A stretch of DNA of 64,000 bases from Balaenoptera acutorostrata (lineage: Eukaryota > Chordata > Mammalia > Artiodactyla > Balaenopteridae). The stretch lies in assembly GCF_949987535.1 (NCBI RefSeq), contig NW_026646025.1:3286001-3350000 (forward strand). Direction: 5' to 3'. The stretch's first letter is position 1, and each line of letters begins with the position of its first letter. The notes under the pieces were generated by a model, which was not told the origin of the DNA, did no database searches, and saw only the letters and a list, made by a program, of their open reading frames with translations. Of the stretch, positions 13,792 through 27,657 are shown in pieces. A program made the translations under genes and the position numbers.

Positions 13792-15659
13792 TGTCATCAC
13801 AATGCTCTATATAGTTTTTCATGACAATTCTAAATGACCCCTTAATCACTTTGCTTGCTGACCATTTTCATCACATTTCTTTATTGTCATTACAATTCCC
13901 CATGACCCCTTGCTTCACAATGCTCCATGATGCCTGTCATCACAATGCTCAATGGCTTTTGTTATTACAATGCTCCAGGACCATATTCATCACATTATTC
14001 CATCTCCCTTGTCATCACGGTGCACAATGAAAAGTTTCATTACAATGCTCCATGACACATGTCATCACAATGCTCCATGGCCCTTGTCATCACAATGCTC
14101 CAGAATTCTTGTCATCACAATGTTCCATGACCGTGTCATCACAATGCACCATGGCCCTTGTCATCACAATGCTGCAGAATTCTTGTCATCACAATGTTCC
14201 ATGACTGAGTCATCACAATGCTCCATGGCCCTTGTCATCACAATGCTCCAAAATTCTTGTCATCACAATGTTCCATGACCATGTCATCACAATGCTCCAT
14301 GGCCCTTGTCATCACAATGCTCCAGAATTCTTTTCATCACAATGTTCCATGACCGTGTCATCACAATGCTCCATAATTCTTGTCATGACAATGTTCCATG
14401 ACCGGGTCATCACAATGCTCCATAATTCTTATCATGACAATGTTCCAAGACGGTGTCATCACAATGCTCCAGAATTCTTGTCATGACAATGTTCCATGAC
14501 CGTGTCATCACAATGCTCCAGAATTCTTGTCATCACAATGTTCCATGACCGTGTCATCACAATGCTCCATGGCCCTTGTCATCACAATGCTCCAGAATTC
14601 TTGTCATCACAATGTTCCATGACCGTGTCATCACAATGCTCCATAATTCTTCTCATCACAATGTACCATGACCGTGTCATCACAATGCTCCATGTCCCTT
14701 GTCATCACAATGCTCCAGAATTCTTGTCATCACAATGTTCCATGACCGTGTCATCACAATGTTCCATGACCGTGTCATCACAATGCTCCAGAATTCTTGT
14801 CATCACAATGTTCCATGACCGTGTCATCACAATGCTCCATAATACTTGTCATCACAATCTTCCATGACCGTGTCGTCACAATGCTCCAGAATTCTTGTAA
14901 TCACAATGTTCCATGACCGTGTCATCACAATACTCCATGGCCCTTGTCATCACAATGCTCCAGAATTCTTGTCATCACAATGTTCCAAGACTGTGTCATC
15001 ACAATGCTCCATAATTCTTGTCATCACAATGTTCCATGACCGTGTCATCACAATGCTCCATGGCCTTTGTCATCACAATGCTCCAGAATTCTTGTCATCA
15101 CAATGTTCCATGACCGTGTCATCACAATGCTCCATGGCCCTTGTCATCACAATGCTCCAGATTGCTTGTCATCACAAAGTTCCGTGACCGTGTCATCACA
15201 AAGCTCCATGGCCCTGGTCATCACAATGCTCCAGATTGCTTGTCATCACAAAGTTCCATGACCGTGTCATCACAATGCACCATGGCCCTTGTCATCACAA
15301 TGCTCCAGAATTCTTGTCATCACAATGTTCCATGACCGTGTCATCACAATGCTCCATGGCCCTTTTCATCACAATGCTCCAGAATTCTTGTCATCACAAT
15401 GTTCCATGACCGTGTCATCACAATGCTCCATGGCCCTTGTCATCACAATGCTACAGATTGCTTGTCATCACAAAGTTCCATGACCGTGTCATCACAATGC
15501 ACCATGGCCCTTGTCATCACAATGCTCCAGAATTCTTGTCATCACAATGTTCCATGACCGTGTCATCACAATGCACCATAATTCTTGTCATCACAATGTT
15601 CCATGACCGTGTCATCACAATGCTACATGACCCTGGTCATCACAGTTCTCCATGACATT
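13792..15659. repeat. HOR unit 13 (1,868 bp), delta anchor 13792-14059
   Basis: Delta anchors are 1 bp shorter (GACCCCTTAATCAC) and carry GGACCATATTCATC. TGCTTCACAATG at about 13911 is shared only with unit 18. The tract holds a CTGCAGAATTC monomer, a TGAGTCA heptamer at 14216-14222, palindromes at 14380-14391 and 14478-14489 (98 bp apart), and a TCGTCACAATG variant near 14873. Confidence 0.93.
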
Positions 15660-16372
15660 TGTCATCACAATGCTCTATATAGTTTTTCATGACAATTCTA
15701 AATGACCACTTTAATCACTTTGCTTGCTGACCATTTTCATCACATTTCTTTATTGTCATTACAATTCCCCATGACCCCTTTCTTCACAATGCTCCATGAT
15801 GCCTGTCATCACAATGCTCAATGGCTTTTGTTATTACAATGCTCCAGGACCAGATTCATCACATTACTCCATCTCCCTTGTCATCACGGTGCACAATGAA
15901 AAGTTTCATTACAATGCTCCATGACACATGTCATCACAATGCTCCAGAATTCTTGTCATCAAAATGTTCCATGACCATGTCATCACAATTCTCCATGGCC
16001 CTTGTCATCACAATGCTCCAGAATTCTTGTCATCACAATGTTCCATGACCGTGTCATCACAATGCTCCATGGCCCTTGTCATCACAATGCTCCAGAATTC
16101 TTCTCATCACAATGTTCCATGACCGTGTCATCACAATGCTCCATGGCCCTTGTCATCATAATGCACCAGAATTCTTGTCATCACAATGTTCCATGACCGT
16201 GTCATCACAATGCACCATGGCCCTTGTCATCACAATGCTCCAGAATTCTTGTCATCACAATGTTCCATGACCGTGTCATCACAATACACCATAATTCTTG
16301 TCATCACAATGTTCCATGACCGTGTCATCACAATGCTACATGACCCTGGTCATCACAGTTCTCCATGACATT
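15660..16372. repeat. HOR unit 14 (713 bp), alpha anchor 15660-15928
   Basis: Standard 29-monomer unit with one TTCTTCTCATCAC trimer near 16095 and a CAATACACCATAATTC variant near 16283 that separates it from unit 37. Confidence 0.93.
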
Positions 16373-18019
16373 TGTCATCACAATGCTCTATATAGTTTTT
16401 CATGACAATTCTAAATGACCACTTTAATCACTTTGCTTGCTGACCATTTTCATCACATTTTTTATTGTCATTACAGTTCCCCATGACCCCTTTCTTCACA
16501 ATGCTCCATGATGCCTGTCATCACAATGCTCAATGGCTTTTGTTATTACAATGCTCCAGGACCAGATTCATCACATTACTCCATCTCCCTTGTCATCACG
16601 GTGCACAAAGAAAAGTTTCATTACAATGCTCCATGACACATGTCATCACAATGCTCCAGAATTCTTGTCATCAAAATGTTCCATGACCATGTCATCACAA
16701 TTCTCCATGGCCCTTGTCATCACAATGCTCCAGAATTCTTGTCATCACAATGTTCCATGACCGTGTCATCACAATGCTCCATGGCCCTTGTCATCATAAT
16801 GCACCAGAATTCTTGTCATCACAATGTTCCATGACCGTGTCATCACAATGCTCCATGGCCCTTGTCATCACAATGCTCCAGAATTCTTGTCATCACAATG
16901 TTCCATGACCGTGTCATCACAATGCTCCATGGCCCTTGTCATCATAATGCACCAGAATTCTTGTCATGACAATGTTCCATGACCGGGTAATCACAATGCT
17001 CCATAATTCTTGTCATGACAATGTTCCATGACCGTGTCATCACAATGCTCCAGAATTCTTGTCATCACAATGTTCCATGACCGTGTCATCACAATGCTCC
17101 ATGGCCCTTGTCATCACAATGCTCCAGAATTCTTGTCATCACAATGTTCCATGACCGTGTCATCACAATGCTCCATAATTCTTCTCATCACAATGTACCA
17201 TGACCGTGTCATCACAATGCTCCATGTCCCTTGTCATCACAATGCTCCAGAATTCTTGTCATCACAATGTTCCATGACCGTGTCATCACAATGCTCCATG
17301 GCCTTTGTCATCACAATGCTCCAGAATTCTTGTCATCATAATGTTCCATGACCGTGTCATCACAATGCTCCATAATACTTGTCATCACAATCTTCCATGA
17401 CCGTGTCATCACAATGCTCCAGAATTCTTGTAATCACAATGTTCCATGACCGTGTCATCACAATACTCCATGGCCCTTGTCATCACAATGCTCCAGAATT
17501 CTTGTCATCACAATGTTCCAAGACCGTGTCATCAAAATGCTCCATAATTCTTGTCATCACAATCTTCCATGACCGTGTCATCACAATGCTCCAGAATTCT
17601 TGTCATCACAATGTTCCATGACCATATCATCACAATTCTCCATGGCCCTTGTCATCACAATGCTCCAGAATTCTTGTCATCACAATGTTCCATGACCGTG
17701 TCATCACAATGCTCCATGGCCCTTGTCATCACAATGCTCCAGAATACTTGTCTTCACAATGTTCCATGACCGTGTCATCACAATGCTCCATGGCCCTTGT
17801 CATCACAATGCTCCAGAATACTTGTCATCACAATGTTCCATGACCGTGTCATCACAAGTCTCCATGGCCCTTGTCATCACAATGCTCCAGAATTGTTTTC
17901 ATCACAATGTTCCATGACCGTGTCATCACAATGCTCCATAATTCTTGTCATCACAATGTTCCATGACCGTGTCATCACAATGCTACATGAACCTGGTCTT
18001 CACAGTTCTCCATGACCTT
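16373..18019. repeat. HOR unit 15 (1,647 bp), alpha-prime anchor 16373-16640
   Basis: Alpha-prime anchors lost one base in the short fourth monomer (CACATTTTTTATTG). This copy also has TTACAGTTCC and GCACAAAGAAAAG changes. Palindrome pair at 16961-16972 and 17010-17021. The second half follows the variant order of 2009-2649. Confidence 0.93.
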
Positions 18020-18387
18020 TGTCATCACAATGCTCTAGATAGTTTTTCATGACAATTCTAAGTGACCACTTTAATCACTTTGCTTGCTGTCCATTTTCAT
18101 CACATTTCTCTATTGTCATTACAATTCCCCATGACCCCTTTCTTCACAATGCTCCATGATGCCTGTCATCACAAAGCTCAATGGCTATTGTTATCACAAT
18201 GCTCCAGGACCAGTTTCATCACATTATTCCATCTCCCTTGTCATCACGGTGCACAATGAAAAGTTTCATTACAATGCTCCATGACATATGTCATCACAAT
18301 GCTCCAGAATTCTTGTCATCACAATGTTCCATGACCGTGTCATCACAAAGCTATATGACCCTGGTCATCACAGTTCTCCATGACCTT
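18020..18387. repeat. HOR unit 16 (368 bp), beta-1 anchor 18020-18288
   Basis: Same 15-monomer unit as units 2 and 21. It differs from unit 2 by CACAAAGCCC in place of CACAATGCCC at the junction with the next anchor. Confidence 0.93.
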
Positions 18388-19691
18388 TATCATCACAAAG
18401 CCCTATATAGATTTTCATGACAATTCTAAATGACCACTTTAATCACTTTGCTTGCTGTCCATTTTCATCACATTTCACTATTGTCATTACAATTCCCCAT
18501 GACACCTTTCTTCACAATGCACCATGATGCCTGTCATCACAATGCTCAATGGCTTTTGTTATCACAATGCTCCAGGACCAGTTTCATCACAATAATCCAT
18601 CCCCCTTGTCATCACGGTGCACAATGAAAAGTTTCATTACAATGCTCCATGACACATGTCATCACAATGCTCCAGAATTCTTGTCATCACAATGCTCCAT
18701 GACCATGTCATCACAATTCTCCATGGGCCTTGTCATCACAATGCTCCAGAATTCTTGTCATCACAATGTTCTATGACCGTGTCATCACAATGCTCTATGG
18801 CCCTTGTCATCACAATGCTCCAGAATTCTTGTCATCACAATGTTCCATGACCGTGTCATCACAATGCTCCATGGCCCTTGTCATCACAATTCTCCAGAAT
18901 TCTTTTCATTACAATATTCCATGACGGTGTCATCACAATGCTCCATGGCTCTTGTCATCACAATGCTCCAGAATTATTGTCATCACAATGATCGATGACC
19001 ATGTCATCACAATGCTCCATGGCCCTTGTCATCACAATGCGCCAGAATTCTTGTCATCACATTGTTCCATGACCGTGTCATCACAATGCTCCATGGCCCT
19101 TGTCATCACAATGCTCCATAATTCTTGTCATCACAATGTTCCATGACCGTGTCATCACAATGCTCCATAATACTTGTCATCACAATCTTCCATGACCGTG
19201 TCATCACAATGCTCCAGAATTCTTGTAATCACAATGTTCCATGACCGTGTCATCACAATACTCCATGGCCCTTGTCATCACAATGCTCCAGAATTCTTGT
19301 CATCACAATGTTCCAAGACCGTGTCATCACAATGCTCCAGAATTCTTGTCATCACAATGTTCCATGACCGTGTCATCACAATGCTCCATGGCCCTTGTCA
19401 TCACAATGCTCCAGAATTCTTGTCATCACAATGTTCCATGACCGTGTCATCACAATGCTCCATGGCCCTTGTCATCACAATGCTCCAGATTGCTTGTCAT
19501 CACAAAGTTCCATGACCGTGTCATCACAATGCACCATGGCCCTTGTCATCACAATGCTCCAGAATTCTTGTCATCACAATGTTCCATGACCGTGTCATCA
19601 CAATGCACCATAATTCTTGTCATCACAATGTTCCATGACCGTGTCATCACAATGCTACATGACCCTGGTCATCACAGTTCTCCATGACATT
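18388..19691. repeat. HOR unit 17 (1,304 bp), beta-2 anchor 18388-18656
   Basis: Contains diverged trimers at 18890-19060 (TTTTCATTACAATATTCC, CAATGATCGATGACC, AATGCGCCAG). The internal junction of the 5,900-bp pair lies at about 19119/19120, inside an unusual A-B'-C trimer. Confidence 0.92.
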
Positions 19692-21559
19692 TGTCATCAC
19701 AATGCTCTATATAGTTTTTCATGACAATTCTAAATGACCCCTTAATCACTTTGCTTGCTGACCATTTTCATCACATTTCTTTATTGTCATTACAATTCCC
19801 CATGACCCCTTGCTTCACAATGCTCCATGATGCCTGTCATCACAATGCTCAATGGCTTTTGTTATTACAATGCTCCAGGACCATATTCATCACATTATTC
19901 CATCTCCCTTGTCATCACGGTGCACAATGAAAAGTTTCATTACAATGCTCCATGACACATGTCATCACAATGCTCCATGGCCCTTGTCATCACAATGCTC
20001 CAGAATTCTTGTCATCACAATGTTCCATGACCGTGTCATCACAATGCACCATGGCCCTTGTCATCACAATGCTGCAGAATTCTTGTCATCACAATGTTCC
20101 ATGACTGAGTCATCACAATGCTCCATGGCCCTTGTCATCACAATGCTCCAAAATTCTTGTCATCACAATGTTCCATGACCATGTCATCACAATGCTCCAT
20201 GGCCCTTGTCATCACAATGCTCCAGAATTCTTTTCATCACAATGTTCCATGACCGTGTCATCACAATGCTCCATAATTCTTGTCATGACAATGTTCCATG
20301 ACCGGGTCATCACAATGCTCCATAATTCTTATCATGACAATGTTCCAAGACGGTGTCATCACAATGCTCCAGAATTCTTGTCATGACAATGTTCCATGAC
20401 CGTGTCATCACAATGCTCCAGAATTCTTGTCATCACAATGTTCCATGACCGTGTCATCACAATGCTCCATGGCCCTTGTCATCACAATGCTCCAGAATTC
20501 TTGTCATCACAATGTTCCATGACCGTGTCATCACAATGCTCCATAATTCTTCTCATCACAATGTACCATGACCGTGTCATCACAATGCTCCATGTCCCTT
20601 GTCATCACAATGCTCCAGAATTCTTGTCATCACAATGTTCCATGACCGTGTCATCACAATGTTCCATGACCGTGTCATCACAATGCTCCAGAATTCTTGT
20701 CATCACAATGTTCCATGACCGTGTCATCACAATGCTCCATAATACTTGTCATCACAATCTTCCATGACCGTGTCGTCACAATGCTCCAGAATTCTTGTAA
20801 TCACAATGTTCCATGACCGTGTCATCACAATACTCCATGGCCCTTGTCATCACAATGCTCCAGAATTCTTGTCATCACAATGTTCCAAGACTGTGTCATC
20901 ACAATGCTCCATAATTCTTGTCATCACAATGTTCCATGACCGTGTCATCACAATGCTCCATGGCCTTTGTCATCACAATGCTCCAGAATTCTTGTCATCA
21001 CAATGTTCCATGACCGTGTCATCACAATGCTCCATGGCCCTTGTCATCACAATGCTCCAGATTGCTTGTCATCACAAAGTTCCGTGACCGTGTCATCACA
21101 AAGCTCCATGGCCCTGGTCATCACAATGCTCCAGATTGCTTGTCATCACAAAGTTCCATGACCGTGTCATCACAATGCACCATGGCCCTTGTCATCACAA
21201 TGCTCCAGAATTCTTGTCATCACAATGTTCCATGACCGTGTCATCACAATGCTCCATGGCCCTTTTCATCACAATGCTCCAGAATTCTTGTCATCACAAT
21301 GTTCCATGACCGTGTCATCACAATGCTCCATGGCCCTTGTCATCACAATGCTACAGATTGCTTGTCATCACAAAGTTCCATGACCGTGTCATCACAATGC
21401 ACCATGGCCCTTGTCATCACAATGCTCCAGAATTCTTGTCATCACAATGTTCCATGACCGTGTCATCACAATGCACCATAATTCTTGTCATCACAATGTT
21501 CCATGACCGTGTCATCACAATGCTACATGACCCTGGTCATCACAGTTCTCCATGACATT
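19692..21559. repeat. HOR unit 18 (1,868 bp), delta anchor 19692-19959
   Basis: Second copy of unit 13 at +5,900. TGAGTCA at 20116-20122; palindromes at 20280-20291 and 20378-20389; the rare TCGTCACAATG variant is retained near 20773. Confidence 0.93.
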
Positions 21560-22272
21560 TGTCATCACAATGCTCTATATAGTTTTTCATGACAATTCTA
21601 AATGACCACTTTAATCACTTTGCTTGCTGACCATTTTCATCACATTTCTTTATTGTCATTACAATTCCCCATGACCCCTTTCTTCACAATGCTCCATGAT
21701 GCCTGTCATCACAATGCTCAATGGCTTTTGTTATTACAATGCTCCAGGACCAGATTCATCACATTACTCCATCTCCCTTGTCATCACGGTGCACAATGAA
21801 AAGTTTCATTACAATGCTCCATGACACATGTCATCACAATGCTCCAGAATTCTTGTCATCAAAATGTTCCATGACCATGTCATCACAATTCTCCATGGCC
21901 CTTGTCATCACAATGCTCCAGAATTCTTGTCATCACAATGTTCCATGACCGTGTCATCACAATGCTCCATGGCCCTTGTCATCACAATGCTCCAGAATTC
22001 TTCTCATCACAATGTTCCATGACCGTGTCATCACAATGCTCCATGGCCCTTGTCATCATAATGCACCAGAATTCTTGTCATCACAATGTTCCATGACCGT
22101 GTCATCACAATGCACCATGGCCCTTGTCATCACAATGCTCCAGAATTCTTGTCATCACAATGTTCCATGACCGTGTCATCACAATACACCATAATTCTTG
22201 TCATCACAATGTTCCATGACCGTGTCATCACAATGCTACATGACCCTGGTCATCACAGTTCTCCATGACATT
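21560..22272. repeat. HOR unit 19 (713 bp), alpha anchor 21560-21828
   Basis: Second copy of unit 14 at +5,900, including the CAATACACC variant near 22183. Confidence 0.93.
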
Positions 22273-23919
22273 TGTCATCACAATGCTCTATATAGTTTTT
22301 CATGACAATTCTAAATGACCACTTTAATCACTTTGCTTGCTGACCATTTTCATCACATTTTTTATTGTCATTACAGTTCCCCATGACCCCTTTCTTCACA
22401 ATGCTCCATGATGCCTGTCATCACAATGCTCAATGGCTTTTGTTATTACAATGCTCCAGGACCAGATTCATCACATTACTCCATCTCCCTTGTCATCACG
22501 GTGCACAAAGAAAAGTTTCATTACAATGCTCCATGACACATGTCATCACAATGCTCCAGAATTCTTGTCATCAAAATGTTCCATGACCATGTCATCACAA
22601 TTCTCCATGGCCCTTGTCATCACAATGCTCCAGAATTCTTGTCATCACAATGTTCCATGACCGTGTCATCACAATGCTCCATGGCCCTTGTCATCATAAT
22701 GCACCAGAATTCTTGTCATCACAATGTTCCATGACCGTGTCATCACAATGCTCCATGGCCCTTGTCATCACAATGCTCCAGAATTCTTGTCATCACAATG
22801 TTCCATGACCGTGTCATCACAATGCTCCATGGCCCTTGTCATCATAATGCACCAGAATTCTTGTCATGACAATGTTCCATGACCGGGTAATCACAATGCT
22901 CCATAATTCTTGTCATGACAATGTTCCATGACCGTGTCATCACAATGCTCCAGAATTCTTGTCATCACAATGTTCCATGACCGTGTCATCACAATGCTCC
23001 ATGGCCCTTGTCATCACAATGCTCCAGAATTCTTGTCATCACAATGTTCCATGACCGTGTCATCACAATGCTCCATAATTCTTCTCATCACAATGTACCA
23101 TGACCGTGTCATCACAATGCTCCATGTCCCTTGTCATCACAATGCTCCAGAATTCTTGTCATCACAATGTTCCATGACCGTGTCATCACAATGCTCCATG
23201 GCCTTTGTCATCACAATGCTCCAGAATTCTTGTCATCATAATGTTCCATGACCGTGTCATCACAATGCTCCATAATACTTGTCATCACAATCTTCCATGA
23301 CCGTGTCATCACAATGCTCCAGAATTCTTGTAATCACAATGTTCCATGACCGTGTCATCACAATACTCCATGGCCCTTGTCATCACAATGCTCCAGAATT
23401 CTTGTCATCACAATGTTCCAAGACCGTGTCATCAAAATGCTCCATAATTCTTGTCATCACAATCTTCCATGACCGTGTCATCACAATGCTCCAGAATTCT
23501 TGTCATCACAATGTTCCATGACCATATCATCACAATTCTCCATGGCCCTTGTCATCACAATGCTCCAGAATTCTTGTCATCACAATGTTCCATGACCGTG
23601 TCATCACAATGCTCCATGGCCCTTGTCATCACAATGCTCCAGAATACTTGTCTTCACAATGTTCCATGACCGTGTCATCACAATGCTCCATGGCCCTTGT
23701 CATCACAATGCTCCAGAATACTTGTCATCACAATGTTCCATGACCGTGTCATCACAAGTCTCCATGGCCCTTGTCATCACAATGCTCCAGAATTGTTTTC
23801 ATCACAATGTTCCATGACCGTGTCATCACAATGCTCCATAATTCTTGTCATCACAATGTTCCATGACCGTGTCATCACAATGCTACATGAACCTGGTCTT
23901 CACAGTTCTCCATGACCTT
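22273..23919. repeat. HOR unit 20 (1,647 bp), alpha-prime anchor 22273-22540
   Basis: Second copy of unit 15 at +5,900, with the same TTACAGTTCC and GCACAAAGAAAAG private changes. Palindrome pair at 22861-22872 and 22910-22921. Confidence 0.93.
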
Positions 23920-24287
23920 TGTCATCACAATGCTCTAGATAGTTTTTCATGACAATTCTAAGTGACCACTTTAATCACTTTGCTTGCTGTCCATTTTCAT
24001 CACATTTCTCTATTGTCATTACAATTCCCCATGACCCCTTTCTTCACAATGCTCCATGATGCCTGTCATCACAAAGCTCAATGGCTATTGTTATCACAAT
24101 GCTCCAGGACCAGTTTCATCACATTATTCCATCTCCCTTGTCATCACGGTGCACAATGAAAAGTTTCATTACAATGCTCCATGACATATGTCATCACAAT
24201 GCTCCAGAATTCTTGTCATCACAATGTTCCATGACCGTGTCATCACAAAGCTATATGACCCTGGTCATCACAGTTCTCCATGACCTT
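23920..24287. repeat. HOR unit 21 (368 bp), beta-1 anchor 23920-24188
   Basis: Second copy of unit 16 at +5,900. Confidence 0.93.
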
Positions 24288-25099
24288 TATCATCACAAAG
24301 CCCTATATAGATTTTCATGACAATTCTAAATGACCACTTTAATCACTTTGCTTGCTGTCCATTTTCATCACATTTCACTATTGTCATTACAATTCCCCAT
24401 GACACCTTTCTTCACAATGCACCATGATGCCTGTCATCACAATGCTCAATGGCTTTTGTTATCACAATGCTCCAGGACCAGTTTCATCACAATAATCCAT
24501 CCCCCTTGTCATCACGGTGCACAATGAAAAGTTTCATTACAATGCTCCATGACACATGTCATCACAATGCTCCAGAATTCTTGTCATCACAATGCTCCAT
24601 GACCATGTCATCACAATTCTCCATGGGCCTTGTCATCACAATGCTCCAGAATTCTTGTCATCACAATGTTCTATGACCGTGTCATCACAATGCTCTATGG
24701 CCCTTGTCATCACAATGCTCCAGAATTCTTGTCATCACAATGTTCCATGACCGTGTCATCACAATGCTCCATGGCCCTTGTCATCACAATTCTCCAGAAT
24801 TCTTTTCATTACAATATTCCATGACGGTGTCATCACAATGCTCCATGGCTCTTGTCATCACAATGCTCCAGAATTATTGTCATCACAATGATCGATGACC
24901 ATGTCATCACAATGCTCCATGGCCCTTGTCATCACAATGCGCCAGAATTCTTGTCATCACATTGTTCCATGACCGTGTCATCACAATGCTCCATGGCCCT
25001 TGTCATCACAATGCTCCATAATTCTTGTCATCACAATGTTCCATGACCGTGTCATCACAATGCTACATGACCCTGGTCATCACAGTTCTCCATGACCTT
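24288..25099. repeat. HOR unit 22 (812 bp), beta-2 anchor 24288-24556
   Basis: Second copy of the first part of unit 17. Correspondence to the 5.9-kb module stops at 25065, where GCTACATGACCCTGG follows instead of GCTCCATAATAC and leads into a gamma anchor. Confidence 0.92.
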
Positions 25100-26157
25100 T
25101 GCCATCACAATGCTCTATATAGTTTTTCATGACAATTGTAAATGACCACTTTAATCACTTTGCTTGCTGACCATTTTCATCACATTTCTCTATTGTCATT
25201 ACAATTTCCCTTGACCCCTTTCTTCACAATGCTCCATGATGCCTGTCATCACAATGCTCAATGGCTTTTGTTATCAAAATGCTCCAGGAACAGTTTCATC
25301 ACAATACTCCATCCCCCTTGTCATCACGGTGCACAATGAAACCTCTCATTACAATGCTCCATGACACTTGTCATCACAATGCTCCATGGCCCTTGTCTTC
25401 ACAATGCTCCAGAATTCTTGTCATCACCATGTTCCATGACCATGTCATCACAAATCTCCATGGCCCTTGTCATCACAATGCTCCAGAATTTTTGTCATCA
25501 CAATGTTCCATGACCGTGTCATCACAATGCTCCATGGCCCTTGTCATCACAATGCTCCAGAATTCTTGTCATCACAATGTTCCATGAACGTGTCATCACA
25601 ATGTTCCATAATTCTTGTCATCACAATGTTCCATGACCATGTCATCACAATTCTCCATGGCCCTTTTCATCAGAATGCTCCAGAATTCTTGTCATCACAA
25701 TGTTCCATGAACGTGTCATCACAATGTTCCATAATTCTTGTCATCACAATGTTCCATGACCATGTCATCACAATTCTCCATGGCCCTTGTCATCACAATG
25801 CTCCAGAATTCTTGTCATCACAATGTTCCATGACCCTGTCATCACAATGCTCCATGGCCCTTGTCATCATAATGCACCAGAATTCTTTTCATCACAATGT
25901 TCCATGACCGTGTCATCACAATGCTCCATGGCCCTTGTCATCATAATGCACCAGAATTCTTGTCATCACAATGTTCCATGACCGTGTCATCACAATGCAC
26001 CATGGCCCTTGTCATCACAATGCTCCAGAATTCTTGTCATCACAATGTTCCATGACCGTGTCATCACAATGCACCATAATTCTTGTCATCACAATGTTCC
26101 ATGACCGTGTCATCACAATGCTACATGACCCTGGTCATCACAGTTCTCCATGACATT
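25100..26157. repeat. HOR unit 23 (1,058 bp), gamma-type anchor 25100-25368
   Basis: Gamma anchor with CAATTGTAAATG and TTTCCCTTGACCCC changes. The tract holds a 123-bp tandem duplication (about 25588-25710 and 25711-25833) whose copies differ at TTTTCATCAGAATG against TTGTCATCACAATG. Confidence 0.92.
25588..25833. repeat. 123-bp tandem duplication inside unit 23
   Basis: The rare CATGAACGTGTCATC monomer recurs 123 bp later, followed by the same five-monomer series (74+49 bp). The first copy has a private TTTTCATCAGAATG change. Confidence 0.88.
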
Positions 26158-26870
26158 TGTCATCACAATGCTCTATATAGTTTTTCATGACAATACTAAA
26201 TGACCACTTTAATCACTTTGCTTGCTGACCATTTTCATCACATTTCTTTATTGTCATTACAATTCCCCATGACCCCTTTCTTCACAATGCTCCATGATGC
26301 CTGTCATCACAATGCTCAATGGCTTTTGTTATTACAATGCTCCAGGACCAGATTCATCACATTACTCCATCTCCCTTGTCATCACGGTGCACAATGAAAA
26401 GTTTCATTACAATGCTCCATGACACATGTCATCACAATGCTCCAGAATTCTTGTCATCAAAATGTTCCATGACCATGTCATCACAATTCTCCATGGCCCT
26501 TGTCATCACAATGCTCCAGAATTCTTGTCATCACAATGTTCCATGACCCTGTCATCACAATGCTCCATGGCCCTTGTCATCATAATGCACCAGAATTCTT
26601 TTCATCACAATGTTCCATGACCGTGTCATCACAATGCTCCATGGCCCTTGTCATCATAATGCACCAGAATTCTTGTCATCACAATGTTCCATGACCGTGT
26701 CATCACAATGCACCATGGCCCTTGTCATCACAATGCTCCAGAATTCTTGTCATCACAATGTTCCATGACCGTGTCATCACAATGCACCATAATTCTTGTC
26801 ATCACAATGTTCCATGACCGTGTCATCACAATGCTACATGACCCTGGTCATCACAGTTCTCCATGACCTT
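26158..26870. repeat. HOR unit 24 (713 bp), alpha anchor 26158-26426
   Basis: Same form as units 28-29: CAATACTAAATG anchor, GACCCTGTCATC in the first C monomer, and a TTCTTTTCATCAC trimer flanked by TCATAATGCACC monomers. Confidence 0.93.
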
Positions 26871-27657
26871 TGTCATCACAATGCTCTATATAGTTTTTCA
26901 TTACAATTCTAAGTGACCACTTTAATCACTTTGCTTGCTGACCATTTTCATCACATTTCTCTATTGTCATTACAATTCCCCATGACCCCTTTCTTCACAA
27001 TGCTCCATGATGCCTGTCATCACAATGCTCAATGGCTTTTGTTATTACAATGCTCCAGGACCAGTTTCATCACATTACTCCATCTCCCTTGTCATCACGG
27101 TGCACAATGAAAAGTTTCATTACAATGCTCCATGGCCCTTGTCATCACAATGCTCCAGAATTCTTGTCATCACAATGTTCCATGACCATGTCATCACAAT
27201 TCTCCATGGGCCTTGTCATCACAATGCTCCAGAATTATTGTCATCACAATGATCCATGACCGTGTCATCACAAAGCTCCAGAGCCCTTGTCAGCACAATG
27301 CTCCAGAATTCTTGTCATCACAATGTTCCATGACCATGTCATCACAATGCTCCATGGCCCTTGTCATCACAATGCTCCAGATTGCTTGTCATCAAAAAGT
27401 TCCATGACCATGTCATCACAATGCACCATGGCCCTTGTCATCACAATGCTCCAGTATTCTTGTCATCACAATGTTCCATGACCATGTCATCACAATGCTC
27501 CATGGCCCTTGTCATCACAATGCTCCAGAATTCTTGTCATCACAATGTTCCATGACCGTGTCATCACAATGCTCCATAATTCTTGTCATCACAATGTTCC
27601 ATGACCGTATCATCACAATGCTACATGACCCTGGCCATCACAGTTCTCCATGACGTT
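26871..27657. repeat. HOR unit 25 (787 bp), epsilon anchor 26871-27139
   Basis: Epsilon anchors combine alpha's TTATTACAATG with beta's CAGTTTCATCAC. Here the first junction reads TTTTTCATTACAATTC, and the last anchor monomer ends ATGGCCCT, like an ordinary A monomer. The unit is one trimer longer than 713 bp. Confidence 0.92.

Larger units (their letters stand above)
13220..25064. repeat. 5,900-bp module, two tandem copies
   Basis: Copy 1 13220-19119, copy 2 19120-25019, with continued identity to 25064. Every landmark I compared sits exactly 5,900 bp apart, private variants are shared, and I saw no indel. Left edge: mismatch G/T at 13219/19119. Right edge: divergence at 25065. Confidence 0.93.

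Noticed and set aside
25467..25907. 146-codon open frame, and the 179-codon frame at 54091-54630, as possible genes
   Set aside because: The longer frames appear where C-B'-C dimers or duplications keep the frame open for longer. Their content is the same monomer peptide, with no domain, signal or codon pattern of its own.
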